Below are positions 19,396-30,800 of a DNA stretch of 64,000 nucleotides, in pieces (position 1 is the stretch's first letter; each line of letters starts with the position of its first letter). Origin of the DNA: Paenirhizobium selenitireducens ATCC BAA-1503 (lineage in GTDB: Bacteria > Pseudomonadota > Alphaproteobacteria > Rhizobiales > Rhizobiaceae); NCBI RefSeq assembly GCF_000518785.1, contig NZ_JAEG01000008.1:124001-188000 (forward strand), given 5' to 3'. The position numbers and the translations under genes were made by a program. The notes beneath the pieces are model-generated. The model was given only the letters and a program-made list of their open reading frames with translations. It made no database searches and had not been told where the DNA came from.

Positions 19396-19733
19396 TTGCG
19401 TTCCCTCATCGATCGGCCGGAATGGCCATCGCAGCTTGAAGCGTTTTTCTGATAGACTGGCAAGAGGATATGCCATAGTGCGGCCGGCCCGCCCGATCCT
19501 GCCTGCGGTCCGCACTGTTTTTTCCGGCGCGGGCCGGCTCGAAACCACCCTGCGACCCGGCATTCTCGGCAGGTCAGAATTCGCGGCAAAGGCTAGATTT
19601 CGGATGTCGAATTTAAATGCCTCCTAACGATATATGTTAGCTTATGCATGCCTTGCGAACGGATCACACCGATACAAATCGGTACCGTATGGCTTTTTCG
19701 TGGTCTCGCCCGCAAGGCGAAGAGGGGGTAGGT
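19396..19733. other. divergent intergenic region between ndvA and luxR
   Basis: Holds the TTG-start ribosome sites of both flanking genes (GAGGG for ndvA, AGAGGGGG at 19722-19728 for luxR) and a 17-bp dyad at 19624-19640. AT-rich around 19600-19640, which fits promoters for one or both genes. No further gene is supported; reading frames that extend either neighbour into this region lack ribosome sites. Confidence 0.5.
19624..19640. promoter_or_regulatory. candidate LuxR-type dyad operator
   Basis: CTAACGATATATGTTAG has 5-bp arms (CTAAC/GTTAG) around an AT-rich centre and lies 94-110 bases before the TTG start of the LuxR-type gene and about 230 bases before ndvA. The size fits a lux/tra box, but the arms do not match a known box, so assignment is a guess from position and symmetry. 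Confidence 0.3.
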
Positions 19734-20474
19734 TTGAGCATTAACCAATTGATCCAGTTCCTGGTTGTCGCGGACGAGTGCCGCACGTCCGAGGAAGTCG
19801 TCGGCGAGTTGGAGACATTGTTGCGGCACTACCGCTTCGACTATTACGGTCTCATCCGCCAGCCGAAGCCGAACGAGAATCCGATGCAGCTCGTGCTGAT
19901 GGGGCGCTGGCCGGAGGGCTGGCCCGAGACCTACATCGCCAAAAAATTCGTATTGATCGATCCCACCATCCGCTATCTCGGGCAGGCCCAGAAGGGCTTT
20001 CGCTGGAACGAAACGATCACCGCCTTCAAGAGCGACCCGCATCGCAAGCGCATGGAGCGCATGATGATGGAATCGCTCCGTTTCGGATTGCAGGATGGAT
20101 ACATCTTCCCTGTCCACGGCCGCACCGGCCTGCTCGGCAACATGACGCTCGGCGGCAGGCCCGTCGATCTGTCGCCGGTCGAGATGACCCTCTTCGACGC
20201 GGTTGCCAAGAAAGCCTTCTGGCGGCTGCTCGAACTCCGTCGCGAGACGGGCGCGCTACAGGAGGCGACGCAGGTCGATACGCGCATGACGCGGCGCGAG
20301 ATGGAGGTGCTGAACTATCTCGCCGACGGCATGACGTCGAACGACATCAGCAAGATCCTGAAGATCTCGAACCACACGGTCGACTGGTACATGAACGGCA
20401 TTCAGGACAAGCTGAGGGCGAAGAATCGGCAGCACGTGGTGGCATTGGCCTTCCGGCTGGGGCTGATTACGTGA
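19734..20474 (+). CDS. LuxR family transcriptional regulator with autoinducer-binding domain (LuxR solo)
   Basis: A 246-aa TraR/LuxR-type regulator: autoinducer-binding domain (about residues 10-155) and a C-terminal helix-turn-helix (TRREMEVLNYLADGMTSNDI, about 183-202). The pocket residues invariant in AHL-binding LuxR proteins fall with exact TraR spacing: W63, Y67, D76, P77 and W91 correspond to TraR W57, Y61, D70, P71 and W85, and FGLQDG supplies the later glycines. No luxI-type synthase is in the window, so it is a solo. Start: TTG at 19734 has a strong AGAGGGGG ribosome site; ATGs at 19644 and 19689 lack one and would lengthen the protein by 30 or 15 residues. It is transcribed away from ndvA and toward pyc, with 113 bases before pyc. 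Confidence 0.9.
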   Translation: MSINQLIQFLVVADECRTSEEVVGELETLLRHYRFDYYGLIRQPKPNENPMQLVLMGRWPEGWPETYIAKKFVLIDPTIRYLGQAQKGFRWNETITAFKSDPHRKRMERMMMESLRFGLQDGYIFPVHGRTGLLGNMTLGGRPVDLSPVEMTLFDAVAKKAFWRLLELRRETGALQEATQVDTRMTRREMEVLNYLADGMTSNDISKILKISNHTVDWYMNGIQDKLRAKNRQHVVALAFRLGLIT

Positions 20475-20587
20475 AATTTGGCAGAAATTTGACATCCATC
20501 AATCGGAGAAATTGAACTCTTTGTGACAAAAGGCTATGGGGTTCTTCGCAGTGCAGCATTCCGTGGCCATCGACTGAGGAGACCGAT

Positions 20588-24049
<3,462 letters not shown>

Positions 24050-24072
24050 GGCGAACCCTCCGGCTCCAACGA

Positions 24073-24109
24073 AAAAGCCCCGGTCAGCAGCGCGCTGACC
24101 GGGGCTTTT
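24073..24109. terminator. bidirectional rho-independent terminator between pyc and the M20 gene
   Basis: A perfect 16-bp stem (24073-24088 with 24094-24109: AAAAGCCCCGGTCAGC and its complement) with a 5-base loop, ending in T4 on either strand. It serves the convergent genes pyc and the amidohydrolase. Confidence 0.9.
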
Positions 24110-24130
24110 CATTGCGGGCGTCGATGCCGT

Positions 24131-25294
24131 TTACTTCGCCGCCAGCCACTTTTCGGCAAGCTCGACCCAGAAGCTGGTGCCGATCGGCAGCAGGTCGTCG
24201 TTGAAGTCGTAGCGCGGATGATGCAGCGGCGGGTCGTTCGGCGTCCGCTGGGTGCCGACGAAGAAATAGCAGCCCGGCCGCTCTTCCAGCATATAGGCGA
24301 AATCCTCGCTGCCCATGGTCGGGCGCGCCAGATCGACCACCTTGTCCGCACCGGCAAACTGGGTCGCCAGCGTCCGGATGAAGTCGGTCTCGGCCTTGTG
24401 GTTGATCGTCGCGTTGTAGCCGCGCTGGTAATCGATGGTGACGCCCATGCCGTAGCTGGCCGCCTGCCCCTCGGCAACCATGCGGACGCGCTCCTCCAGC
24501 TGGTCGCGAACCTTCGGATCGAAGGAGCGGATCGACAGCAGCATCTCGGCGCGTTCCGGAATGACGTTGCTCGCACCACCGGCGTGAAAGGCACCGACGG
24601 TGATCACGGTCGGGTCGATGGGGTGGATGTTGCGCGAGATGATGGTCTGCAGCGCCATGATGATCGATGCGCCGCAGACGATCGGATCCGCTGTATCCTG
24701 CGGCTCGGCGCCATGGCCGCCGCGACCGTTAACGGTAATCTTGCATTCGTCGACCGCCGCCATGATCGGCCCCTCGCGCAGCGCGAACTGGCCGAACGGA
24801 ATGGTCGGGTCGTTATGGAGGGCAAAGACAGCATCGCAGGGGAATTTCTCGAACAGCCCGTCATCCATCATGATCTTGGCACCGCCGAAATTCTCCTCGG
24901 CCGGCTGGAAGATCAGGTGCACGACGCCATCGAAATTCTTCCGCGCGGCGATGATCTTGGCCGCCCCCAGCAGCATCGCGGTGTGGCCGTCGTGGCCACA
25001 GGCATGCATCATGCCCGGCGTCTTGCTCTGATAGTCGAGCCCGGTTTCCTCGAGGATCGGCAGCGCGTCGAAATCGGCGCGGATGCCGATGCTCTTGGTG
25101 CTGGTGCCGTTGCGAAGCGTGGCGACCACGCCGGTCTTGGCGAGCCCGCGCGTCACTTCATAGCCCAGCGCCTCAAGCTGCTTGGCGACATAATCCGAGG
25201 TATTGAATTCCGACAGGCCAATCTCCGGGTGCTGGTGGAGATAGTGGCGGGTCGCCACGACGTCGGCCATGTAGTTGGAAAACTGAATTGTCAT
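24131..25294 (-). CDS. M20 family amidohydrolase (HipO/peptidase M20D type)
   Basis: A 387-aa zinc amidohydrolase of the M20D group, which hydrolyses N-acyl or N-acetyl amino acids and related conjugates (hippurate hydrolase, IAA-amino-acid hydrolase). Metal-site motifs include the N-terminal HQHPEIGLSEF, MHACGHDGHTAMLLGAA (Cys/His/Asp) and FQPAEENFGGAKIM, with the dimerisation lid in between and a C-terminal GSEDFAYML. Start: ATG at 25294 matches the family start (ahead of ATRHYLHQHPE); the 42 codons upstream are arginine-rich filler. Divergent from the TetR-aminotransferase pair. Substrate unknown. Confidence 0.93.
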   Translation of the reverse strand: MTIQFSNYMADVVATRHYLHQHPEIGLSEFNTSDYVAKQLEALGYEVTRGLAKTGVVATLRNGTSTKSIGIRADFDALPILEETGLDYQSKTPGMMHACGHDGHTAMLLGAAKIIAARKNFDGVVHLIFQPAEENFGGAKIMMDDGLFEKFPCDAVFALHNDPTIPFGQFALREGPIMAAVDECKITVNGRGGHGAEPQDTADPIVCGASIIMALQTIISRNIHPIDPTVITVGAFHAGGASNVIPERAEMLLSIRSFDPKVRDQLEERVRMVAEGQAASYGMGVTIDYQRGYNATINHKAETDFIRTLATQFAGADKVVDLARPTMGSEDFAYMLEERPGCYFFVGTQRTPNDPPLHHPRYDFNDDLLPIGTSFWVELAEKWLAAK

Positions 25295-25420
25295 CTGAGG
25301 CACCAGAGGGGTTGGCTTGCGGTTTGGCGGGTCCGGTCGTCGACGACTGTCCCCGCCGGCTCGTCGTCGCCCGGACGCTTGGCTGGCGCGCGACCGGTGA
25401 ATGAAGCCGGAGTTTTGCAC

Positions 25421-25448
25421 TTGTGCCCCAATTATTCAACCGTATAAA
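25421..25448 (+). promoter_or_regulatory. possible promoter of the tetR-aminotransferase genes
   Basis: TATAAA (25443-25448) with a weak TTGTGC (25421-25426) 16 bases upstream, in the otherwise AT-rich gap between the two divergent genes. A short inverted repeat CCGAT-N6-ATCGG follows at about 25467-25482 and could be the TetR operator. Weak support. Confidence 0.3.
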
Positions 25449-25578
25449 CAGGAAGTCGACAACGCCGATTGAATGATCGGTCTGCCTGACCCGGGGAGGA
25501 GCGCATGCAGGAATTCGGCCCGCGCGAGAGGAACAAGACGCAGCGCTTGGACGTCGCAAACGTTCCGGGTCTCGAACC

Positions 25579-26232
25579 ATGAGCCGCCGCCCCTTCCACC
25601 GCGCCGGAGAGGCCGAACGCCGGCAGGACCTGATCACCGCCACGCTCGACTGCATTTCGGAATACGGTCTGCAAGGCGCAACCGTCCGCCAGATCGCCGC
25701 CCGCGCCGGCGTGACCGGCGGCCTGATCCGCCATTACTTCACCGGCAAGGAGCAGATGCTGCAGGCCGCCTATCGCGAAGTCATGATGACCATCGGCACG
25801 ACGGCGATCAACGCCGCCGAGGCCGCCGGCAGCGATCCACGCCGCCGCCTGCACGACTTCGTCATCGCCAATGTCAGCCCGCCGATCATCGATCCGCGCA
25901 CGCTCTCGCTCTGGGCCGCCTTCATCAGTCATGTGCGCGTCGATCCGGAATTCGCCCGCATCCACCGGGAGAACTACCTGACCTTCCTCGGCTCGCTCGA
26001 GGAGCTGCTGACCGCCTTTCTCGCCGCCAATGGCAGGCCGATCGCGCCGGAGGAATGCCGCAAGCTGGCGATCGCCATAAACGGCCTGATCGACGGGCTG
26101 TGGCTGGAAGGTTCGCTGGCCGGGGACCTGTTCGACGACCAGGCACTGCCGCGCATCGCGCTCGAATCGGTGGAGTCCCTGCTCGGGGGCCTGAAACTTT
26201 CCGGTCCGGACGGACCGAACGACACGAATTGA
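25579..26232 (+). CDS. TetR family regulator, BetI-like
   Basis: A 217-aa TetR-type regulator whose helix-turn-helix (about residues 14-58: RQDLITATLDCISEYGLQGA, then VRQIAARAGVTGGLIRHYFT) resembles BetI-like repressors, and whose C-terminal half has the same general helical style (TLSLWAAFISHVRVDPEFARIHRE). No betaine genes lie near, so the name describes the fold and not the ligand. It overlaps the following aminotransferase gene (TGATG), so the two are co-transcribed, and the divergent M20 amidohydrolase may share its control. Start at ATG 25579 (MSRRPFHRAGEAERRQDL), which agrees with the family. Confidence 0.88.
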   Translation: MSRRPFHRAGEAERRQDLITATLDCISEYGLQGATVRQIAARAGVTGGLIRHYFTGKEQMLQAAYREVMMTIGTTAINAAEAAGSDPRRRLHDFVIANVSPPIIDPRTLSLWAAFISHVRVDPEFARIHRENYLTFLGSLEELLTAFLAANGRPIAPEECRKLAIAINGLIDGLWLEGSLAGDLFDDQALPRIALESVESLLGGLKLSGPDGPNDTN

Positions 26233-27446
26233 TGGGACACTCCATGCGCTATGCCGCCATTACCGAACGCCTCGCCGATCTGGGATCGGGCAAATGGGCG
26301 ATCCATCTCCAGGCCCGGCGCAAGGCGGCGGAGGGTATACCGGTCATCGAACTGACGATCGGCGAGCCGGATGTCCGCCCCGACCCGGCCCTGCTCGACG
26401 AGTGCGCCCGCGCCATGTATGCCGGCCGCACGCGCTATTCGAACGGCCGCGGCGAGCCTTCCGTGGTCAATGCCCTGGTCGAGAAATACCGCAAGCGCCG
26501 GAGCGACGTGACCGCACGCAACGTGCTGTGCTTCCCCGGCACCCAGACCGCCCTCTTCACCGTCATGCTCGGCCTGCTCGACCGCGACGACGAAGTGCTG
26601 GTCGGCGATCCCTACTATGCGACCTATGAAGGCGTGATCGCTGCGAGCGGTGCCCGCATGGCGCCCGTGCCGCTGCACCCCGAGAAGAACTTTCACCTGC
26701 AGGCCGAAGATCTCGCCCGCGCCGTGACACCGCGCTCCCGCGTGGTCCTGCTCAACACCCCGCACAATCCGACCGGGGCCGTGCTGACGGCCGAGGAGAT
26801 TGCCGCGATCGGCGAAGTCTGCCGCAAGCACGATCTCTGGATCGTCTGTGACGAAGTCTATGAGGAACTGATCTTCAGCACCGCCTTCGCCTCGCCGTTC
26901 GACGATCCGGCACTGGCCGAGCGCACCATCGTCGTCTCGTCGATCTCGAAGTCCCATGCCGCACCCGGCTTTCGCAGCGGCTGGGCGATCGGGCCTGCGG
27001 AGTTCTGCGATCGCCTGCTGCCCGTCTCCGAAACCATGCTGTTCGGCGTCCAGCCCTTCATCGCCGACATGACCGCGATGGCCCTCACCCAGCCCTTCGA
27101 CACGGCAACCGTGATGCGCGCCAACTACGAGCGGCGGGCGAGGCTGTTGGCGGACGTTCTCGAACGGGAGGGAACGCTGAAGCCGATGATGCCTGAGGGC
27201 GGCATGTTCATCGTCGTCGACGTCAGCGGCACCGGCCTTGCGGGACAGGATTTCGCCAGCCAATTGCTTGAACGCAAGCACGTCGCCGTCATGCCCGGCG
27301 CCTCCTTCGGCGAAGAGGCGGCCAATTTCATCCGCGTCTCGCTGACGGTCGACGACGAGCAACTGGCCATCGCCGCCGGGCGCATGGTCGAACTCGCCTC
27401 GGAGCTTGCCGATCGCCGGCCCCGTCCGCAGCGGGCAGCCGGTTGA
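26232..27446 (+). CDS. pyridoxal-phosphate-dependent aminotransferase, class I/II
   Basis: A 404-aa fold-type I aminotransferase. The PLP lysine is in VVSSISKSHAAPGFRSGWAIG, and the family's substrate/cofactor markers LTIGEPDVRPD, NTPHNPTGAV, VCDEVYEELIF and FIRVSLT (the Arg that holds the carboxylate) are present. The amino acid it acts on cannot be read out. Start: ATG at 26232 overlaps the stop of the TetR gene (TGATG, translational coupling); an ATG four codons later (26244, MRYAAITERLAD) is preceded by GGGA and is an equally likely start. The long open frame back to 25473 runs antisense-style through the TetR gene and is not part of the protein. Confidence 0.92.
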   Translation: MGHSMRYAAITERLADLGSGKWAIHLQARRKAAEGIPVIELTIGEPDVRPDPALLDECARAMYAGRTRYSNGRGEPSVVNALVEKYRKRRSDVTARNVLCFPGTQTALFTVMLGLLDRDDEVLVGDPYYATYEGVIAASGARMAPVPLHPEKNFHLQAEDLARAVTPRSRVVLLNTPHNPTGAVLTAEEIAAIGEVCRKHDLWIVCDEVYEELIFSTAFASPFDDPALAERTIVVSSISKSHAAPGFRSGWAIGPAEFCDRLLPVSETMLFGVQPFIADMTAMALTQPFDTATVMRANYERRARLLADVLEREGTLKPMMPEGGMFIVVDVSGTGLAGQDFASQLLERKHVAVMPGASFGEEAANFIRVSLTVDDEQLAIAAGRMVELASELADRRPRPQRAAG

Positions 27447-27822
27447 GACATCCGGCGAAGACCTGATCGGCAGCATTCGGGGGAGTCGAAAACGTCTGCG
27501 GACGGCCAGTCGGCCGCTCCGCGTCATGCCTTCACGTCAACATTGCACAGCATAGGCTCCGGCAAAGGACGTTGGACCCGACCGCGAGGCATGCCCCTTG
27601 GCTACAGCTTTGAAATAAGGCATAAAAAAGCCAATTTTCCCAGCGAAGCCACGGAGCTGTCTCCGTCCGGACCGGATTTTTTGACGCCATCGCCTCGCAT
27701 TGCTGGCTTTTTGCGTTCAGATGATTGAACGAGAGGCCAAAACCGTGCAATGCGATGCGCCGGGGGATGGCAGTGGGTCAAGACGAACCCTGACGAACGC
27801 CCTCTAACGAAAACTCGAGATT
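27447..27822. other. 376-bp ndvB leader region
   Basis: No gene is supported here. The region contains AT-rich stretches (27613-27650), a hairpin and terminator-like structure at 27651-27682 (listed separately), and a weak purine-rich stretch (AACTCGAGATT) in front of the ndvB ATG rather than a clear ribosome site. The 3' end of the aminotransferase transcript must end here too, since no other terminator was seen. Confidence 0.5.
27651..27682 (+). terminator. terminator- or attenuator-like double hairpin in the ndvB leader
   Basis: ACGGAG-CTGT-CTCCGT (27651-27666) is directly followed by a short TCCG-GAC-CGGA stem and a run of six T (27677-27682). It could end the aminotransferase transcript or a small RNA, or act as an attenuator about 140 bases before ndvB; the sequence cannot decide. 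Confidence 0.4.
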
Positions 27823-30800
27823 ATGTCTTTGCCCATGACGCTGCAAGTTCAGTCGCGCGACGTAGAAACCAGACAGATCGATCACAACGATGCGATCCGG
27901 GCCTCCTATTTCACCATCGAAGAATTGCGCGAAAGCGCCGAGGCGCTCGCCAGGGATGGGGCAAATGACCTGCCGGGCCTGATGGATTTCGACTTCTTTG
28001 CGCGCCATCGCGAGAACGAGCGCGAAATCCTGAGAGTCTATCGGGCCACCGCGACCGACGTGGAGGCAGGAGCGACGATCACGCCGGCCGCCGAATGGCT
28101 GCTCGACAATCACTACGTCATCGAGGAAGCGATCCAGGAAGTGCGCCGGGACTTCCCCAAGAAGTTCTACCGCCAGCTCCCGACGATGAAGATCGGCAAT
28201 CGGGAAATTCCCCGGACGATGGCGCTCGCCTGGCTCTATGTGGCGCACACCCATTCGACCGTGTCGATGGAGGCCATGACGGCCCTGGTCGAAGGCTTCC
28301 AGAAGCACAAGACGCTCGAGATCGGCGAACTATGGGCGCTGCCGTCGATCGTGCGTTTCGTACTGATCGAAAACCTGCGCCGCATCTCCACCCGTGTGGA
28401 CCGTTCGCGCCGCATGCGCCGCAAGGCGAACGAAGTGGCCGACGAGATCATCCGGCTCAACGATGCGGCAAGCTCGACCGAGCTGCTGAAGCAGATCGAG
28501 CCGCTGGCCGACGACAACACCTTCGCCACCCAGTTCCTCTACCGCCTGCGCAATGGCTCGCAGAACACCAGCTTCGCCGTTGCCTGGGTCGAAGAGCGCC
28601 TCGAAAAGGCCGGACGTACCGCCGAAGAGGCGATGACGCAGGAGCATAACCGCCTGTCGTCGGGCAATGTGACCACCGGCAACATCGTCAAGAGTCTGCG
28701 CGAGATCGACGACAAGGAATGGTCGGTCTGGGTCGAGGACGTCTGCCTGGTCGACAAGGTGCTGGCACAGCACACCGATTATCGCGAGCTCGATTTCGGT
28801 TCGCGCAACGCCTATCGCAGCACCATCGAGAAACTGGCGCGCCGCTCGCATAAGTCGGAGATCGAGGTCGCCCAGATGGCGATCGATCTGGCCGCCGAGA
28901 CAGCCCGATCCGAAGGCGCCGCCGGTTCGCCCAATGTCGGCGGCTATCTCGTTGGCGCCCAGCGTCCGCTACTCGAACAGGCGATCGACTATCGCATGCC
29001 GCTCTGGCGCCGCCTGGCGCTCGGCGTCCAGCGCCTCAACTGGCTGTCGATCGCCGTGCCGGTGATCGGCCTGACGCTCGCCGCCATGGCCCTGGTCGGC
29101 TATTTCCTGTCGATGGCGGGTATATCCACGCCGCTCATCGTCGTTCTTCTGCTGCTCTTCTCGCTGCCCGCCTCCGAAGGTGCAACCGGCCTGTTCAACA
29201 CGCTCGTAACCTTCGTCGCCAAGCCGGTGCGGCTGACCGGCTACGAATTCAAGGAAGGCCTGCCGCAAGACGCGCGCACGCTGGTGGTGGTCCCCTGCCT
29301 GATCGCCAAGCGCGACGACGTCGACGAACTGGTGCGCAATCTCGAGGTCCACTACCTGACGAATCCGCGCGGCGAGATCTATTTCGCCCTGCTGAGCGAC
29401 TGGCGCGACAGCCCGGTCGAGGAAACACCGGCCGATCTCGAAATCCTCGAATATGCCAAGGTCCAGGTCGCCGAGCTTGCAGCGCGCTACGCCCATGATG
29501 GAAAGACCCGCTTCTTCCTCTTGCACCGCCGCCGGCTCCACAACCCCGCCGAAGGCGCGTGGATGGGTTGGGAGCGCAAACGCGGCAAGCTGCACGAGCT
29601 GAACCTGCTTTTGCGCGGCGACCGCGACACGTCCTATATGCCGGGCGCCAACATGGTGCCGGAAGGCGTGCAATACGTCATGACGCTCGACGCCGACACG
29701 CGCCTGATGCGCGATGCCGTCACCAAGCTGGTCGGCAAGCTCTACCACCCGATCAATCGGCCGGTGCACGATCCGGAAAGCGGTCGCGTCGTCAGCGGCT
29801 ACGGCGTTTTGCAGCCGCGCGTGACGCCTTCGCTGACCACCGGCAAGGACGCCTCCGTCTTCCAGCGCGTCTTCTCGATGAACCGGGGTCTCGACCCTTA
29901 CGTCTTCACCGTTTCCGACGTCTATCAGGACATCACCGGCGAAGGCACCTTCACCGGCAAGGGCCTCTATCATGTCGACGCCTTCGAAACCGCGCTGAAG
30001 GGCCGCATCGACGAGAACACGGTCCTGAGCCACGACTTGCTCGAAGGCTCGATGGCGCGCTGCGCCCTCGTCACCGATGTCGAACTGGTCGAGGATTTTC
30101 CGACACGCTACGAGGTCGAAATCTCCCGCCAGCATCGCTGGGCGCGCGGCGACTGGCAGCTGCTTCCCTACATATTCGATCCGGCCCGCGGCATCACCGC
30201 GCTCGGCCGCTGGAAGATGGTCGACAACCTGCGCCGCTCGCTGACCCCGATGGCCTGGTTCCTCGCCTCCGTGCTTGGCTGGCTGGCCATGGATCCGGTC
30301 GGCGCCTTCCTCTGGCAGTTGCTGCTGATCTTCTGCCTGTTCGTCGCCCCGACGCTGTCGCTGCTGTCCGGCCTCGTACCCCGCCAGAGCGATATCGTGC
30401 CGGCCGCGCATTTCCAGTCGCTGTGGTCCGAACTGCGCTCGTCCAACGCCCAGGTCGCGCTGCGCATCGTCTTCATCGCCGACATGGCCTACATGATGGC
30501 CGATGCCATCATCCGTTCGCTCTATCGCCTGCTGGTCAGCCGGAAACTGCTGCTCGAATGGCGCACCGCCGCCAGCATCCAGTCGTCGGCCCAGGGCAAT
30601 ATCTCCTCCTACTACCGCAGCATGCTTCACGCCCCGGCCCTCGCCGTCCTGGCACTGGCGGTCGCCGCCGTTCCCGGTGGCTATGGCTACCTGATCGGGC
30701 TCCCCTTTGCCCTGATGTGGCTCCTTTCGCCGCTCGTCGCCTGGTATGTCAGCCAGTCTGCCGAAACCGAGGACAGCCTCTTCGTGCCGGAGAAAGCGAC

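Noticed and set aside
25473..26231. 253-codon N-terminal extension of the aminotransferase frame
   Set aside because: It is an arginine/proline-rich shadow of the TetR gene and lacks any domain; the aminotransferase starts at 26232 or 26244.
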